Below are positions 24,570 to 34,787 of a stretch of 64,000 bases of DNA, in pieces. The position numbers were made by a program, and so were the translations under genes. The notes beneath the pieces are model-generated. The model was not told where the DNA came from. It worked only from the letters and a program-made list of their open reading frames with translations, and searched no databases. The DNA comes from Clostridioides difficile_A (GTDB lineage: Bacteria > Bacillota > Clostridia > Peptostreptococcales > Peptostreptococcaceae). Position 1 is the stretch's first letter. Every line of letters starts with the position of its first letter. The stretch lies in NCBI GenBank assembly GCA_945909635.1, contig OX246690.1:3224001-3288000 (forward strand), read 5' to 3'.

Positions 24570-26444
24570 TTATTTTGATTCAATTAAACTCTTAATCTTA
24601 TCTACTACAGATGAAGCTATTCCTCCACCTATCTCAAATAACTTAGATGAATTTTTATTTTTCAATGAAATTTCTTGTGATTTATCTAACGTGTTTGTAG
24701 CAAGTACAACTGGTGAATTATTTTTAGCTGCCAATGGTCCAACTGCTAAAGCATCTATAAGCTTGTCTTGATTTGCAACTACAACTCCTTCAAGTTTAGA
24801 TTGAGAATAGAATTTATCTATTACTTTTGCATTTGTCTCTTGTCTACTTTGCCCTGCAACTCTATTTTTTGATATATCTTTGTCTACTATTTTCCCAACT
24901 TGTTCAATGGCTTTATTAGATATTTTTTCCACTCCACCAATAAAGTATATATTTGACACCTTATTTGATTTAATAAACTGTTCAGCTTCATTGTCTACAC
25001 CATCTTTTTGTGTAAGCACTATTGGAGTTTTTTCCTTTCCAGCTAATGATGCTATTGATAATGAATCAGCTTCTCCATTTCCTGCCCCTATATATAACTT
25101 GTTTACATTATTTGTCTTATCAATTTCTTTTGCTATATTAATAGAAGTCTGATATCTTGTACCTCCACCTATTCTTTGTACTGATATTTTTGAATTTATA
25201 GCCTTAATTGATTCAATCACTGCATTTGGCATAGAATTATTTCCACCTATTACAATCACTTTTGATGAATTTAATCTTTTTATTTCTTCTACTGTTCTTT
25301 GAGGAAGCTTGTCATTTGAAGATAAAAGAATTGGTGAGTTTTTTACACTAGCAAGTGGCGTAGCTGTAAGCCCATCTACCATACTTTTGTCTTCTCCATT
25401 TACAATTATGACTGTATCTGATTTTTCCCAACCACTTTGAGAAATTTTAACTGCTGTCTCAAATCTATCTGAGCCTTTTAATTTTTTTACCATTACATTA
25501 GATGCAGAATTACTCGAACTTCCACCACCTGAATTTCCTCCAGAAGTTCCACCTGAACTATTATCTGTATTATTTGAACCTCCAGATGTAGTCGAATTTG
25601 CATCTAGTTTTGATAGTTCACTTTCAACTATAGATTTTAAGGATTTAGGAGTTTTAATTTCCACATATTTATTTGCTATGGCTTTTCTAAGTTTTGTTCT
25701 TTTCTGAGATAGTTCAAGTTTTGTGATTAAATCTGAACTATTTTCTTCTATTGTACTATTTACAAGATAATAACTTGTACCAAAATTATTTATTAGATAT
25801 TCTAAAGCATCTCCTTGACTAATTTCATACTTTTCTGCGTCAACTTTACTAGCTCCACTACCTCCTGTTGATTTAATTTCATTCTCTTCAACAATACTAA
25901 AACTTTCTCCATCACTAGAAGTTATATTTTTAAAGTCTATAGTCTTACTATTATAAGTTACAATTTTTAATGCAGGTTTACTATCTGTACCATTTCCTAC
26001 AATCTTATATGTTATATTTGTATTTCCACTAGATTTCTTTACTGATATTTTTCCTATATTTAATGTATTTCCATCCAAAAGATTCTCACTTGATGTTACA
26101 TATATATCCAATGTAGTTGTATTACTTGTTTTATCATATGTTGGTACATAACTAGCATTAGCATTTCCATTTTTTATCTGCTTTGATATATTATCAGACC
26201 ACTTAATCTTTTGACCTGGTTCATTATCTATTAATTCAACCTCACCTTGCACCTTTATACTAGCCTGAAACGAATACACTATATTCTCTACTGATTCCAC
26301 AGAAATATCTATCGTATTTACCTTTTCATACGTCTTTGTCCCTTGCAACACTGGAGCAGCATATGCACATGTTGCACTTCCAGTTATAGCTACTGCCATA
26401 CTCGATACTGCAATAGTTCTTATAAAAGATTTTCCTTTACTCAT
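24570..26444 (-). CDS. cwp10: Cell wall protein Cwp10, N-terminal cohesin-like beta domain and three C-terminal CWB2 domains
   Basis: A 624-residue secreted protein. The ATG at 26444 is preferred over GTG 26450 because GGAAGGG is six bases upstream of it. The signal peptide ends near CAYAAP. Residues about 35-190 form a beta-rich domain with a pattern like cohesins (TIDISVESVENIVYSFQAS, then a 'LLDGNTLNIGKISVKK' stretch). A helical segment (about 200-280) and a Gly/Ser/Asn-rich linker (about 285-318) lead to three CWB2 domains at about 320-624. It follows the dockerin-bearing protease gene by about 210 bases without a strong terminator between them, so the two may be co-expressed. The cohesin call is tentative; the CWB2 and symbol calls are firm. 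Confidence 0.85.
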   Translation of the reverse strand: MSKGKSFIRTIAVSSMAVAITGSATCAYAAPVLQGTKTYEKVNTIDISVESVENIVYSFQASIKVQGEVELIDNEPGQKIKWSDNISKQIKNGNANASYVPTYDKTSNTTTLDIYVTSSENLLDGNTLNIGKISVKKSSGNTNITYKIVGNGTDSKPALKIVTYNSKTIDFKNITSSDGESFSIVEENEIKSTGGSGASKVDAEKYEISQGDALEYLINNFGTSYYLVNSTIEENSSDLITKLELSQKRTKLRKAIANKYVEIKTPKSLKSIVESELSKLDANSTTSGGSNNTDNSSGGTSGGNSGGGSSSNSASNVMVKKLKGSDRFETAVKISQSGWEKSDTVIIVNGEDKSMVDGLTATPLASVKNSPILLSSNDKLPQRTVEEIKRLNSSKVIVIGGNNSMPNAVIESIKAINSKISVQRIGGGTRYQTSINIAKEIDKTNNVNKLYIGAGNGEADSLSIASLAGKEKTPIVLTQKDGVDNEAEQFIKSNKVSNIYFIGGVEKISNKAIEQVGKIVDKDISKNRVAGQSRQETNAKVIDKFYSQSKLEGVVVANQDKLIDALAVGPLAAKNNSPVVLATNTLDKSQEISLKNKNSSKLFEIGGGIASSVVDKIKSLIESK

Positions 26445-26655
26445 TAACACCCTTCCTTATCTATCATCAGCTAGATGAATAAAATCCTTTATCCATCTAG
26501 CTTCTTATATTTAATTTACAAATTACCCTAAATTTATAGTTACATTATATATGCTTTATTTTTGACAAATTGCTTTTTCAAAACTTTTTTAGCTACTACT
26601 CACACAAAATGCCCAATATCATACTGATATCTTAGTCTTTTCAGACTTTCACATA

Positions 26656-29600
26656 CTATTTATCTCTGACAATATTACTCTTTACTTTATTATTCACAGT
26701 AATTACCTTCTTATCACTCACATCAATAGTACTTCTTGTAGCCTTTCTAGCTTTACTATTACTATCAGTAAGACTTATCGTCTTTAACTCATCATAAGTT
26801 GTAGCTCCCACAGGTACATACATTGTATCACTTACAAATCTCTGACCTACTGGAGTATCTCCCTGAAGGTCATTGTATCTATAAAGTTCTGCTTTAACCT
26901 TATCACTTAAAGAGTTGAAATCTTCTTTTGGCATATAATAAACCCATGTCCCTTTACTTATCTCACCTAATTGTCCATTTTTTGGCACCTCTGCAAATAA
27001 AAGAGCTTCTCCAGAGATAGTTTTATTGTTTTTATCTATAAGTAATGGTAAGTTAAATGCTGGATTTCCACTATATTCCCCTGTAATTACTATTGAACCT
27101 GCTGGAATCTTAGCTGTTTCATCTTCACTTGTATCAGGGTTATCACTTTGATATATATAATCCTCTGCTAACTTTCCAATTCCATTAGTACGAGTTTGGT
27201 CTACACTATTCACTGTTCCAATCTCTATATTGTCGCCTGGAGGCCCTATTATATCTAACTCTGCAACTTCTATATTAGACTTATTGTTAGATATTAATTT
27301 TACATATCTAGCTTGATATGTCCAAAGCTTACCATCTTTATTAAATGTAACTCTAGCTTCATTGTCTTGGTCTTTTCCTCCACCAACTAAGTCTTGTCCA
27401 TATTCAAAAGTTCCTTGACTCACATCTTCCCAAGTCTTTTTATCATTACTTACTTGTATCTTGTAAGTAGTCAATGGACTATATGTTGTGCTAGTATCCT
27501 TTCTAAGACTAAACAGTCCTTTTAGTGAAAACTTTCTAGCTTCTGTCTTTGGTTTTGTATACTTTAATCCAACTATAGGTAATGTCTCTTTCATATCTAC
27601 TATTATATATGGATTTTCTTCTACATTTATATCTGGGTCTTTTTGTGGGTCTTTGTTCCATTCAGCTTTACTAATTCTCTTTCCTTTATAAGTAGTGCTT
27701 GCATCATTATCCTTTATATTATCAATCTCAGGATTTTGTAGTGGTCCATGTGAGTCATTTTCAGTTCTAACGTCACCGTCAGAAACAGTATTTGTTATAA
27801 ATGACCATGCTGACTTATTAATTTTTCCTTCATCAGATAGTTTTACAGTACCAACTTCAAACTCGTCTGTTGAATTTAAGTGATAGTCATATGCAACTAC
27901 TTTATATGTAAATGCTCTGTTATTAAGAGGAGATATATTGTCAATAAATTGAGCTTTACTATTTCCTTTTGCATCCACAAAACCTACTGTTCTGTATTTT
28001 ACCTGAGTTCCACTTTCACCATCTAAGTAGTTTCCATCACTTCTTATTATTTCGTATCCTAATATTTTATCTTTGTCTTTATCAACATCTAAATCTATAG
28101 ATATCTTATTAGATTTAACTAAAGAGCCACTTTGCACTCCATCAGCAAAACTAGCACTTACCTTAGTATCTTCTGCCATGTTAGATATGTTTTCATTTAA
28201 AATCTTTCTTCTAGCCTCATCATTTACATACTGTATCTTTCTAGTCTCTTTTTCTAACTTCTTACCATCCATTATACTGTTTAGCTCTGGTGTAATCTCT
28301 ACTCCCCATGCCTTAAAGTAGTCTCTTAAATCTTTTTCAACGACACTTGATGCCATAGCAACTAGCATTTGGTCTTTTGGCAAGTTATTTATTGGGTCAT
28401 CACTTGAAAGTGCTCTGTATTTTCTAGAAATTTTAGCATAGAATGAATCATTACCTAAATCAGCATCTGAATTATTCTTTAACATTGAACCAGTAAAATC
28501 ATCGTCATATGCTAAATGTAATTGCCATAACATTCCAAGTCTTTCAAATACGTTACTTGGTATTCCCAAACTATTTGAAGTAACATGTTCATATATCTTA
28601 TCCATTGTAGAACCTTCAAGTCTTGAATGTGTCTCATCATCAAATGTCTGAGCAAGTAGTGCAAGTACATTGTTACTAGTCTCACTATATGTCATCTTAC
28701 CTATATCTGTAACATGCCCTATCTCATGACCTATTCCCCATCCAAATAAACTTCCTCCACCAGCTTTTCCATTAGCATCTATTTGGAAAGGTACTCCATT
28801 CATAAGCCCTGGAACTGAAGCGTATTCCACTCCTACATGTAGACCAGAAGCATACATAAATGCTCCAATAAACATTCTTTGATATTTTATGTTCATACGA
28901 GATTTTGGGGCCATATCATTTTTAGTTATATTAAACTCATTATCGTCTATAGTTCCATTACCATCTAAATCTTGTGTCTTAAATACTCCTCTTTCAGAGT
29001 ATATTAAATCCATAATTTGTTCCCATGCAAGCATACTATTATATAGTCTATCTACTTGTGTGTTTAAATCAGAATTTCCTTTTGATATTCCTTGATATAC
29101 AGCTGTTGCTGGAACGTTTAATGTTACTTTGTCACTTTCAATGTCAGTAGTATTTAATACACCTGTTGTTTCTGAATATCCATATGAATTACCAATATTT
29201 GTTCCTGGATAGTATGGTTCTCCTTTTATCTCATTCTTATATTTAGCTAATTCTTCTATATAAGTTTTTATTTTTTCTTTAGATTTAGAAACCCCCTCAG
29301 GGCTATTGTCGTTTATCATTCCATTTAAGTTAAGATGTGGTATCTTAGTAGCTCCTGCTACACGCACTTTTATATCTCCACCACTCGGAGTATCATAAGG
29401 GTATCTTATATATAAGCTTCCTCCACGTTCTGCATCTAAGCTATGAAGCTTACTCAACTGAATTACATTTTTACCAGTGTTAAGGTTTATTTCTCCACTC
29501 TTATATGCTCCAGACTCTCCATAGTATTGTGTATATATTAACTTAGGAGTCTTACCACTTTTACTTCCAACATATATCGTGATTTCATCTCCAGCTCTAG

Positions 29601-32583
29601 CAGCTACTCCCAATGCCTGCCAGTCATTTCCCATACCTAAGTTATTCGACTTAACAGTATAGTTTCCACTCTTATCTTTATATTTTCCTGATACATTTAT
29701 ATCTTGATTAACAGTAGTCACATCAGTAAGTGTTGCTCTATCATTATATAAGTCTTGAGCTAATTTTAATTCTCTTTCTATAACAGTCTTATATGGATGA
29801 TATTCTCCACTTGCTGTATCTGGAGTATTAAGTCTATCTTTTAGTTCTGTAATTTTTTCTTGAGTTATACCTTCTTTTAATTCGACTTGTAAATCGTCTG
29901 TAAATAAATCTCTTACCTCTTTTTCTATACTGTCATACTCATAGAATTTAAGCTCTGATATATTAGATTTATATGAATAAGACGAACAAACACTAACTTG
30001 TATCTTAGTCGCATTTATTGGTTCTTTTAATCTAACCATCACGTATTTATTATTATTTACAGGGTCTGTCTTTGTTTCAAAAGGTGCATCGCCTAAATTA
30101 TGTAGTTGACCATTTTCATCCCAATACTGTATCTCAAAGTCATTTATAGTCTTATCAGAAACATCAAATCTAGGTGTAGCCATAAAAGTATCCATAGTAT
30201 AAGCTTTATCAAAAGTTATGATTGGTCCTCTATTTGTTCCTTCAGCTGCATTATAACTTGGGAATGTCCAGTGTGTTGTAAAGTCTCCATCAACTATATT
30301 AAATTTGTTAAATGGATTTTTATCACTATATTCACTTGTATCATATTTAGCAGGATAAGTGACATCAACTATATGATTAGTTGGTATCCCAAAGCCAGCA
30401 TTTTCTTTAGGAGTATTAATCAATCTATAGTTAGGTGTTGTTGGTGCATCTACACTTTCAGTTGTGCCTAGATATATCTTAGACATTCCACTAGTACCTA
30501 AGTGATTAGTAGCTGTCATTCTAACTTCATACGTTGTATTATCTTTAAGCCCTTCTATTTTTGAACTTGTTCCACGAATAAGCTTATCATTGTATTTTAT
30601 CCAAGAATCATTAGAACCTTTTTCTCTGTAATATAAGTCAAAATCTTTAGCTTGTTTATGATTTTTCCAACTTACATCAAGAGCTTTAAATCTTCCTTTA
30701 ATGCTTATACCTTCTGGTGGCTCTGGTCTTGTATCTGGAACAACTTGAAATTCTATTATACTGTCTGGGCTAAATTGTATAGGCTTATAGTTTGAGTCCA
30801 CATTTTCTGGTACTCCATCTAAATTGCTTGGTGAAGCTTCTTTATATCCACTAGACCAATCGCCATTTAAAGACTGTATGCTAACTCTATATAGACCATA
30901 CGCATCTATATCTCTAACCTCTATAGAATTTTTGCTAGTTTGTAATTTTTTAGTTGATAATACTTTTCCTTTACTATCAATGGTGTCTAATATAAGTTCA
31001 TATGCAGACACATTCACTTCATTGTTCCAATAAAAAGATACCTTTTCATTTCCAACAGCAGTACTAGTTGCTATTTTATTAATTTTAGGTATATTCATAT
31101 CTGGCTTTGGTATTTCTTTATAAACATTATTTAAAAATTCAACTTTAGATATTTCTGCAAGATTTCTATCATTAGCAGTTGTAGCTGTTATTTTTATAGT
31201 TATCTTTTTCACTGCTACTTGTTTACCAAGATTTATCACTATATCGCTATTTTGAACATCTGCATATGTTTCTAAAGCTGACCTACTATATGTAGATGTT
31301 GTAGAGTTATCATCTTTACTAATATTATTATCTTCTTTTGGTGTATCTTTGTCTAAATCAGATTTATCTGTTGATGAACTTTCTTTATCATTACTTTCCT
31401 TATTATTGTTTTCTTGTTCATTTGTATTAGAATTTGATTCTTCTTTATCATTCTTTTCTTCTTGAGTATTATCTAAGTTATTATCAGGTTGTTCTGTATT
31501 TTCTTCTTTATTATTTACTTCTTCTTGTTGTTCCTCTTTTAAAGTTTTTACATACTCTTTGTTTTCATAAGGAATCTCTTGAACATTACCATCTTTATCT
31601 GTAACCTCAACTATTCCTTTTGCTGGAGCACTCCCTTCAGGAGCTTTAATATTTATGACTTCCATATCAAGAGCTTCTGATAAAGCTATATCCATTACTG
31701 CTGGTTTTTCTTCTGATATTTCATCCTCTTTATTTGCTGGAGATATTGTAACTCCACTACTTTCTCCACTAAATAAATCTTCTACAGTACCTTGAATATC
31801 TGTATCACTATTTTCTTCTAATGTTACTTTACTTGTATCTACTATAGGATTAGTAGGTACTATACTTTCTAGACTATTTGCATTTTCATTTTGTCCTAGA
31901 TTTTTATGTACATAGTCTAGGTCAGCAATATCTACCTTTCCATCTCTATTTAAATCATATTCTTTTTTATTTGAATCTATATTTTCTAAAACTTCATTAT
32001 AATCATTTTTATCTACTTTGCCGTCTCCATTTACATCACCCATTAAGAATAGTTCATAGTTTAAAGGTTTATTTTTATTATCTACACTTGCTCTATTACT
32101 TAATAAAACCCTTTGAGAATAACTTGATATATCAATATCTTTAACTTCTTTACTCTTAAATCCACTTCCAGAGACTTCTACCTTGTATTTTCCAACAGGT
32201 AAATTGCTGAACATAATATTATAATATGATATATTTTCATCTTTATCTTTTACTTCACTTCTATTGGCAGATAATTTTTTGATAGTATAGTCTATAGAAT
32301 CTGTTCCTATATTTATACTTCCTAAATTATTACCTCCAAGTTTTATTATCCCACTATTATTATTACCATCTTTTAATTGTAGCTGTATATCAGTTATACT
32401 TTCTGATTCATTATTTTTGATTGGAAGTGAAAAATTTAAATCCACTTCTAGATTCCCCTTTAGCTTTTCTGTAACTGATTTTTCAACTGCTCTTAGTTTT
32501 CCCTCTAATATAGGCTCTGCAAAAACATTCAATGGTGCACTACACATAGATACTGCTAGTACACAAGATATTGCCTTTTTCAT
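26656..32583 (-). CDS. Very large secreted M60-like metalloprotease / adhesin with dockerin, Fn3 and discoidin domains
   Basis: A protein of about 1,975 residues, at the place of the 'calcium-binding adhesion protein' of C. difficile. Start chosen at ATG 32583, which opens a clear signal peptide (MKKAISCVLAVSMCSAPLNV); a longer TTG reading overlaps the ribosome site. Then come a beta domain, a type I dockerin at about 180-231 with two calcium loops (DVNGDGKVDKND; DLNRDGKVDIAD), an acidic Asn/Glu/Lys-rich linker (about 350-435), two Fn3 domains (about 500-720), a discoidin-like domain (about 750-900) and an M60/enhancin peptidase region. The zinc motif is His1286-Glu-Ile-Gly-His1290 with a further Glu at 1301. 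A second Fn3-like and a discoidin-like domain follow. There is no CWB2 domain and no sortase signal. M60 enzymes act on mucin-type glycoproteins. A c-di-GMP-I-like riboswitch lies upstream. Confidence 0.85.
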   Translation of the reverse strand: MKKAISCVLAVSMCSAPLNVFAEPILEGKLRAVEKSVTEKLKGNLEVDLNFSLPIKNNESESITDIQLQLKDGNNNSGIIKLGGNNLGSINIGTDSIDYTIKKLSANRSEVKDKDENISYYNIMFSNLPVGKYKVEVSGSGFKSKEVKDIDISSYSQRVLLSNRASVDNKNKPLNYELFLMGDVNGDGKVDKNDYNEVLENIDSNKKEYDLNRDGKVDIADLDYVHKNLGQNENANSLESIVPTNPIVDTSKVTLEENSDTDIQGTVEDLFSGESSGVTISPANKEDEISEEKPAVMDIALSEALDMEVINIKAPEGSAPAKGIVEVTDKDGNVQEIPYENKEYVKTLKEEQQEEVNNKEENTEQPDNNLDNTQEEKNDKEESNSNTNEQENNNKESNDKESSSTDKSDLDKDTPKEDNNISKDDNSTTSTYSRSALETYADVQNSDIVINLGKQVAVKKITIKITATTANDRNLAEISKVEFLNNVYKEIPKPDMNIPKINKIATSTAVGNEKVSFYWNNEVNVSAYELILDTIDSKGKVLSTKKLQTSKNSIEVRDIDAYGLYRVSIQSLNGDWSSGYKEASPSNLDGVPENVDSNYKPIQFSPDSIIEFQVVPDTRPEPPEGISIKGRFKALDVSWKNHKQAKDFDLYYREKGSNDSWIKYNDKLIRGTSSKIEGLKDNTTYEVRMTATNHLGTSGMSKIYLGTTESVDAPTTPNYRLINTPKENAGFGIPTNHIVDVTYPAKYDTSEYSDKNPFNKFNIVDGDFTTHWTFPSYNAAEGTNRGPIITFDKAYTMDTFMATPRFDVSDKTINDFEIQYWDENGQLHNLGDAPFETKTDPVNNNKYVMVRLKEPINATKIQVSVCSSYSYKSNISELKFYEYDSIEKEVRDLFTDDLQVELKEGITQEKITELKDRLNTPDTASGEYHPYKTVIERELKLAQDLYNDRATLTDVTTVNQDINVSGKYKDKSGNYTVKSNNLGMGNDWQALGVAARAGDEITIYVGSKSGKTPKLIYTQYYGESGAYKSGEINLNTGKNVIQLSKLHSLDAERGGSLYIRYPYDTPSGGDIKVRVAGATKIPHLNLNGMINDNSPEGVSKSKEKIKTYIEELAKYKNEIKGEPYYPGTNIGNSYGYSETTGVLNTTDIESDKVTLNVPATAVYQGISKGNSDLNTQVDRLYNSMLAWEQIMDLIYSERGVFKTQDLDGNGTIDDNEFNITKNDMAPKSRMNIKYQRMFIGAFMYASGLHVGVEYASVPGLMNGVPFQIDANGKAGGGSLFGWGIGHEIGHVTDIGKMTYSETSNNVLALLAQTFDDETHSRLEGSTMDKIYEHVTSNSLGIPSNVFERLGMLWQLHLAYDDDFTGSMLKNNSDADLGNDSFYAKISRKYRALSSDDPINNLPKDQMLVAMASSVVEKDLRDYFKAWGVEITPELNSIMDGKKLEKETRKIQYVNDEARRKILNENISNMAEDTKVSASFADGVQSGSLVKSNKISIDLDVDKDKDKILGYEIIRSDGNYLDGESGTQVKYRTVGFVDAKGNSKAQFIDNISPLNNRAFTYKVVAYDYHLNSTDEFEVGTVKLSDEGKINKSAWSFITNTVSDGDVRTENDSHGPLQNPEIDNIKDNDASTTYKGKRISKAEWNKDPQKDPDINVEENPYIIVDMKETLPIVGLKYTKPKTEARKFSLKGLFSLRKDTSTTYSPLTTYKIQVSNDKKTWEDVSQGTFEYGQDLVGGGKDQDNEARVTFNKDGKLWTYQARYVKLISNNKSNIEVAELDIIGPPGDNIEIGTVNSVDQTRTNGIGKLAEDYIYQSDNPDTSEDETAKIPAGSIVITGEYSGNPAFNLPLLIDKNNKTISGEALLFAEVPKNGQLGEISKGTWVYYMPKEDFNSLSDKVKAELYRYNDLQGDTPVGQRFVSDTMYVPVGATTYDELKTISLTDSNSKARKATRSTIDVSDKKVITVNNKVKSNIVRDK

Positions 32584-32651
32584 GAAATAACAATCCTCCC
32601 TCAATAAATCTTTAATTTTCCATGAATTTAAATGCTATAGTTTCAGACAAT

Positions 32652-32678
32652 AAAAAAAGACACTCAAAGAGAATCTTT
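32652..32678 (-). terminator. Riboswitch expression-platform terminator
   Basis: On the minus strand AAAGATTCTC-TTT-GAGTGTCTTT (one mismatch, one wobble) is followed by more Ts, between the aptamer and the protease gene. It would stop transcription about 70 bases before the start codon when formed. Confidence 0.65.
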
Positions 32679-32699
32679 ATTATGAATAAAAAGAATTTG

Positions 32700-32775
32700 C
32701 TCTTTTTAGCAACTGGCTGATATGGCTTTATAAGCTTTAATCCCTATAGTTTTGCGTCATTAGATTTCCCTAATT
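32700..32775 (-). promoter_or_regulatory. Cyclic di-GMP-I (GEMM) riboswitch aptamer upstream of the M60 protease gene
   Basis: On the minus strand the hallmarks of the GEMM aptamer appear in order: AATGACGCAAAACTATAGGG, then AAAGCTTATAAAGCC, then ATATCAGCCAGTTGCT. GACGCAAA, the GCTTATAAAGC middle and the GCCAGTTGC end are the conserved elements. A terminator follows at 32652-32678, so ligand binding would most likely turn expression off, as for other class I switches in C. difficile. Identification is by eye, without a covariance-model score. Confidence 0.75.
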
Positions 32776-32863
32776 TTGCCATTTAATTTTCAATGCTTTT
32801 ATACCCATTTTATACTATATTTAAACTTTTTAATACAAATTTTTTATGTTAAAATCCAAAAAA

Positions 32864-32899
32864 AGAATATTTATATTATTATGTTAATATAAATATTCT
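32864..32899 (-). terminator. cwp9 terminator
   Basis: Perfect 15-bp stem AGAATATTTATATTA / TAATATAAATATTCT with a T run on the minus strand side, about 110 bases past the cwp9 stop. Confidence 0.75.
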
Positions 32900-33009
32900 T
32901 TCTCATTATAAATACATTACTTATACGTTATTTTCTAATTATTATCTTATTACATATTTCCAGCACTTATATATTATTCTTATCAAAATATCTAAATCTT
33001 GGTAAATAC

Positions 33010-34413
33010 TTATTCTTTATATCTTCCATAAAACTCATGTGTTGCATATATAGTCTTATCACCTGTCATAATTAATCCAAATCCCATTATCTCATATCCC
33101 TTATGCAACATATTTGTACCTTCCTCAGGATTGGTCTTCCACTCATTAAAAATAAAATTTCCTATATCATCTGCATCCCTATTTGTATATACAGGCTTAT
33201 CTGGTATTTTATACTTAATTATATTTTCCCCTTGAACCGAAATGTATCCAGGCTTAATCTCACTCCAATCTAAGTATTTCAAAAAAGTAGAATACGAATT
33301 TTTACCATTTATAGTATGAGATAAAGTCTTTTTATTTGCCATTAAATTAGACCAGTCATTTGCTAAACCTTCTAATCTACTTGCTACAGATAACTCTCTT
33401 ACTCCATTTTCTTTTCTGTATTGTTTTGTAAGAGCATATATTTTTCCCTTTATTCTGTCCTTAAACACCTTATCATTTGGATTATAGTATAATCCTTGTT
33501 GATTTGGTGAGGCTTGATTTATACATTGCTTGATGACATTCTGATTTATTCCTCCTAGTACAGTTAATTTATCTGCACCACTTAAAATACTCTTATTGCT
33601 ACCATTTTCAACTAAAACCACAGGTGCATTTTTTGCTATTGTAGAAGCTACCAATGCATCAGTTAGTTGCATACCTTTACTTAAATAAAATTCTTTACTG
33701 TCTTTATAAAATTCTTGTATAACTCTTTTATTTGTGTCAAATCTATCCGTTCCACCCAATCTAACAGAATTTGTACTTTTAACCAGTTCATCACTTATTA
33801 TCTCACTAGAACCAAGTGCATAAGTCTTTAATCCTGTTGTATCAAATCCTACACTGCTTCCATCTGTAAGTATTATAGGTATTCCATCTCTTGCTGCTAC
33901 TGGTGATGCACTTATTGCATCTGCTTCTCCTGTGATTCCATTAGCTATAATTACTTTATCGATTGGTTTAATTTCTTTGATTTTCTCAGCTATCTTTACA
34001 CTTGTATCAAATCTATTTTCACCAAATATTCTATCTACAACCTTATTTTTAGATATCAATTGATTTTCTATACCTTTACTGATAGTTGATTCTGAACCTA
34101 TTATATATACATTCTTTGCTTTATTTAATCTTTCCATTGTAGTATTTGGGATTTGATTTTGTTTTGTCATTAAAATAGGCGCGTTTAATGCTCCTGCTAA
34201 ACCACTTGCGCTCAAGCCATCTGACAAGCTATTATCCGAATTGATTAGTATTGCTGTATTATAGTTTTGTTTGTCTGCTATTTTTGCTGCTGTCTCATAT
34301 CTGTCAATTCCTTTTATTTGTTCAACTGATGTGAGTGCATTTACTCTAGGAGTATTTACCATTACTAAAAATAGTGTAAGTCCTATAGCAAATATCTTTC
34401 TACTATTCTTCAT
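33010..34413 (-). CDS. cwp9: Cell wall protein Cwp9: three CWB2 domains and a CAP domain
   Basis: A 467-residue secreted protein. Signal peptide to about residue 26 (RVNA), three CWB2 domains at about 30-300 (KGIDRYETAAKIADKQNYN; DGLSASGLAGALNAPILMT) and a C-terminal CAP-type domain at about 320-467 (YALTKQYRKENGVRELSVA; LSHTINGKNSYSTF). It lacks the Ig-like domain that Cwp11 and Cwp12 have between these parts, otherwise the three proteins belong together. The ATG at 34413 lies behind TTGGGGG. A near-palindromic GTAACAAAATTGTAAC sits about 70 bases upstream (34478-34496); its role is unknown. A perfect 15-bp hairpin ends the transcript. Confidence 0.87.
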   Translation of the reverse strand: MKNSRKIFAIGLTLFLVMVNTPRVNALTSVEQIKGIDRYETAAKIADKQNYNTAILINSDNSLSDGLSASGLAGALNAPILMTKQNQIPNTTMERLNKAKNVYIIGSESTISKGIENQLISKNKVVDRIFGENRFDTSVKIAEKIKEIKPIDKVIIANGITGEADAISASPVAARDGIPIILTDGSSVGFDTTGLKTYALGSSEIISDELVKSTNSVRLGGTDRFDTNKRVIQEFYKDSKEFYLSKGMQLTDALVASTIAKNAPVVLVENGSNKSILSGADKLTVLGGINQNVIKQCINQASPNQQGLYYNPNDKVFKDRIKGKIYALTKQYRKENGVRELSVASRLEGLANDWSNLMANKKTLSHTINGKNSYSTFLKYLDWSEIKPGYISVQGENIIKYKIPDKPVYTNRDADDIGNFIFNEWKTNPEEGTNMLHKGYEIMGFGLIMTGDKTIYATHEFYGRYKE

Positions 34414-34745
34414 ATTTTTTTACCCCCAATATTAGTTTTTATAATTTTGTTATATTAATTTTACTTAGACTTAATAAAAAGTTACAATTTTGTTACCATA
34501 TTTTATATATGATACCATAGTTATCCATCTAACTCAAACAATATAATTAAAGTTTTTATTATTCATAAATTCAAAACATTATAACTTATTTTCTTTAATT
34601 AAGTGATAGGCTCAAAAGTTTTATTAAGTTATACACTTAAAACAATATAATTTAATAAGTATTTATTTTCTATAAACTTTCTTATATATAAAAAATAAAT
34701 ATCTTAAGATAACATCTACCACAAGATATAATAATCAAAAACAAT
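34414..34745. other. Intergenic region upstream of cwp9
   Basis: AT-rich, no ORF. It holds a near-palindrome GTTACAATTTTGTTAC at about 34481-34496 and several TTAAGT-type repeats (34600-34660). No promoter could be fixed with confidence. Confidence 0.45.
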
Positions 34746-34787
34746 AAAAAGATGGTATCCTAACTTATTTTAAGATACCATCTTTTC
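34746..34787 (-). terminator. cwp8 terminator
   Basis: Stem AAAGATGGTATC / GATACCATCTTT, about 100 bases past the cwp8 stop on the minus strand. Confidence 0.8.

Noticed and set aside
26656..32583. Sortase anchoring of the M60 protease
   Set aside because: The C-terminus (NNKVKSNIVRDK) has no SPKTG/LPXTG-like motif, no hydrophobic helix and no CWB2 domain.
34478..34496. GTAACAAAATTGTAAC near-palindrome shared by cwp9 and, in part, cwp2 as a common operator
   Set aside because: Distances to the genes differ (about 70 and 175 bases) and the second half of each site is AT-rich; too weak to call.
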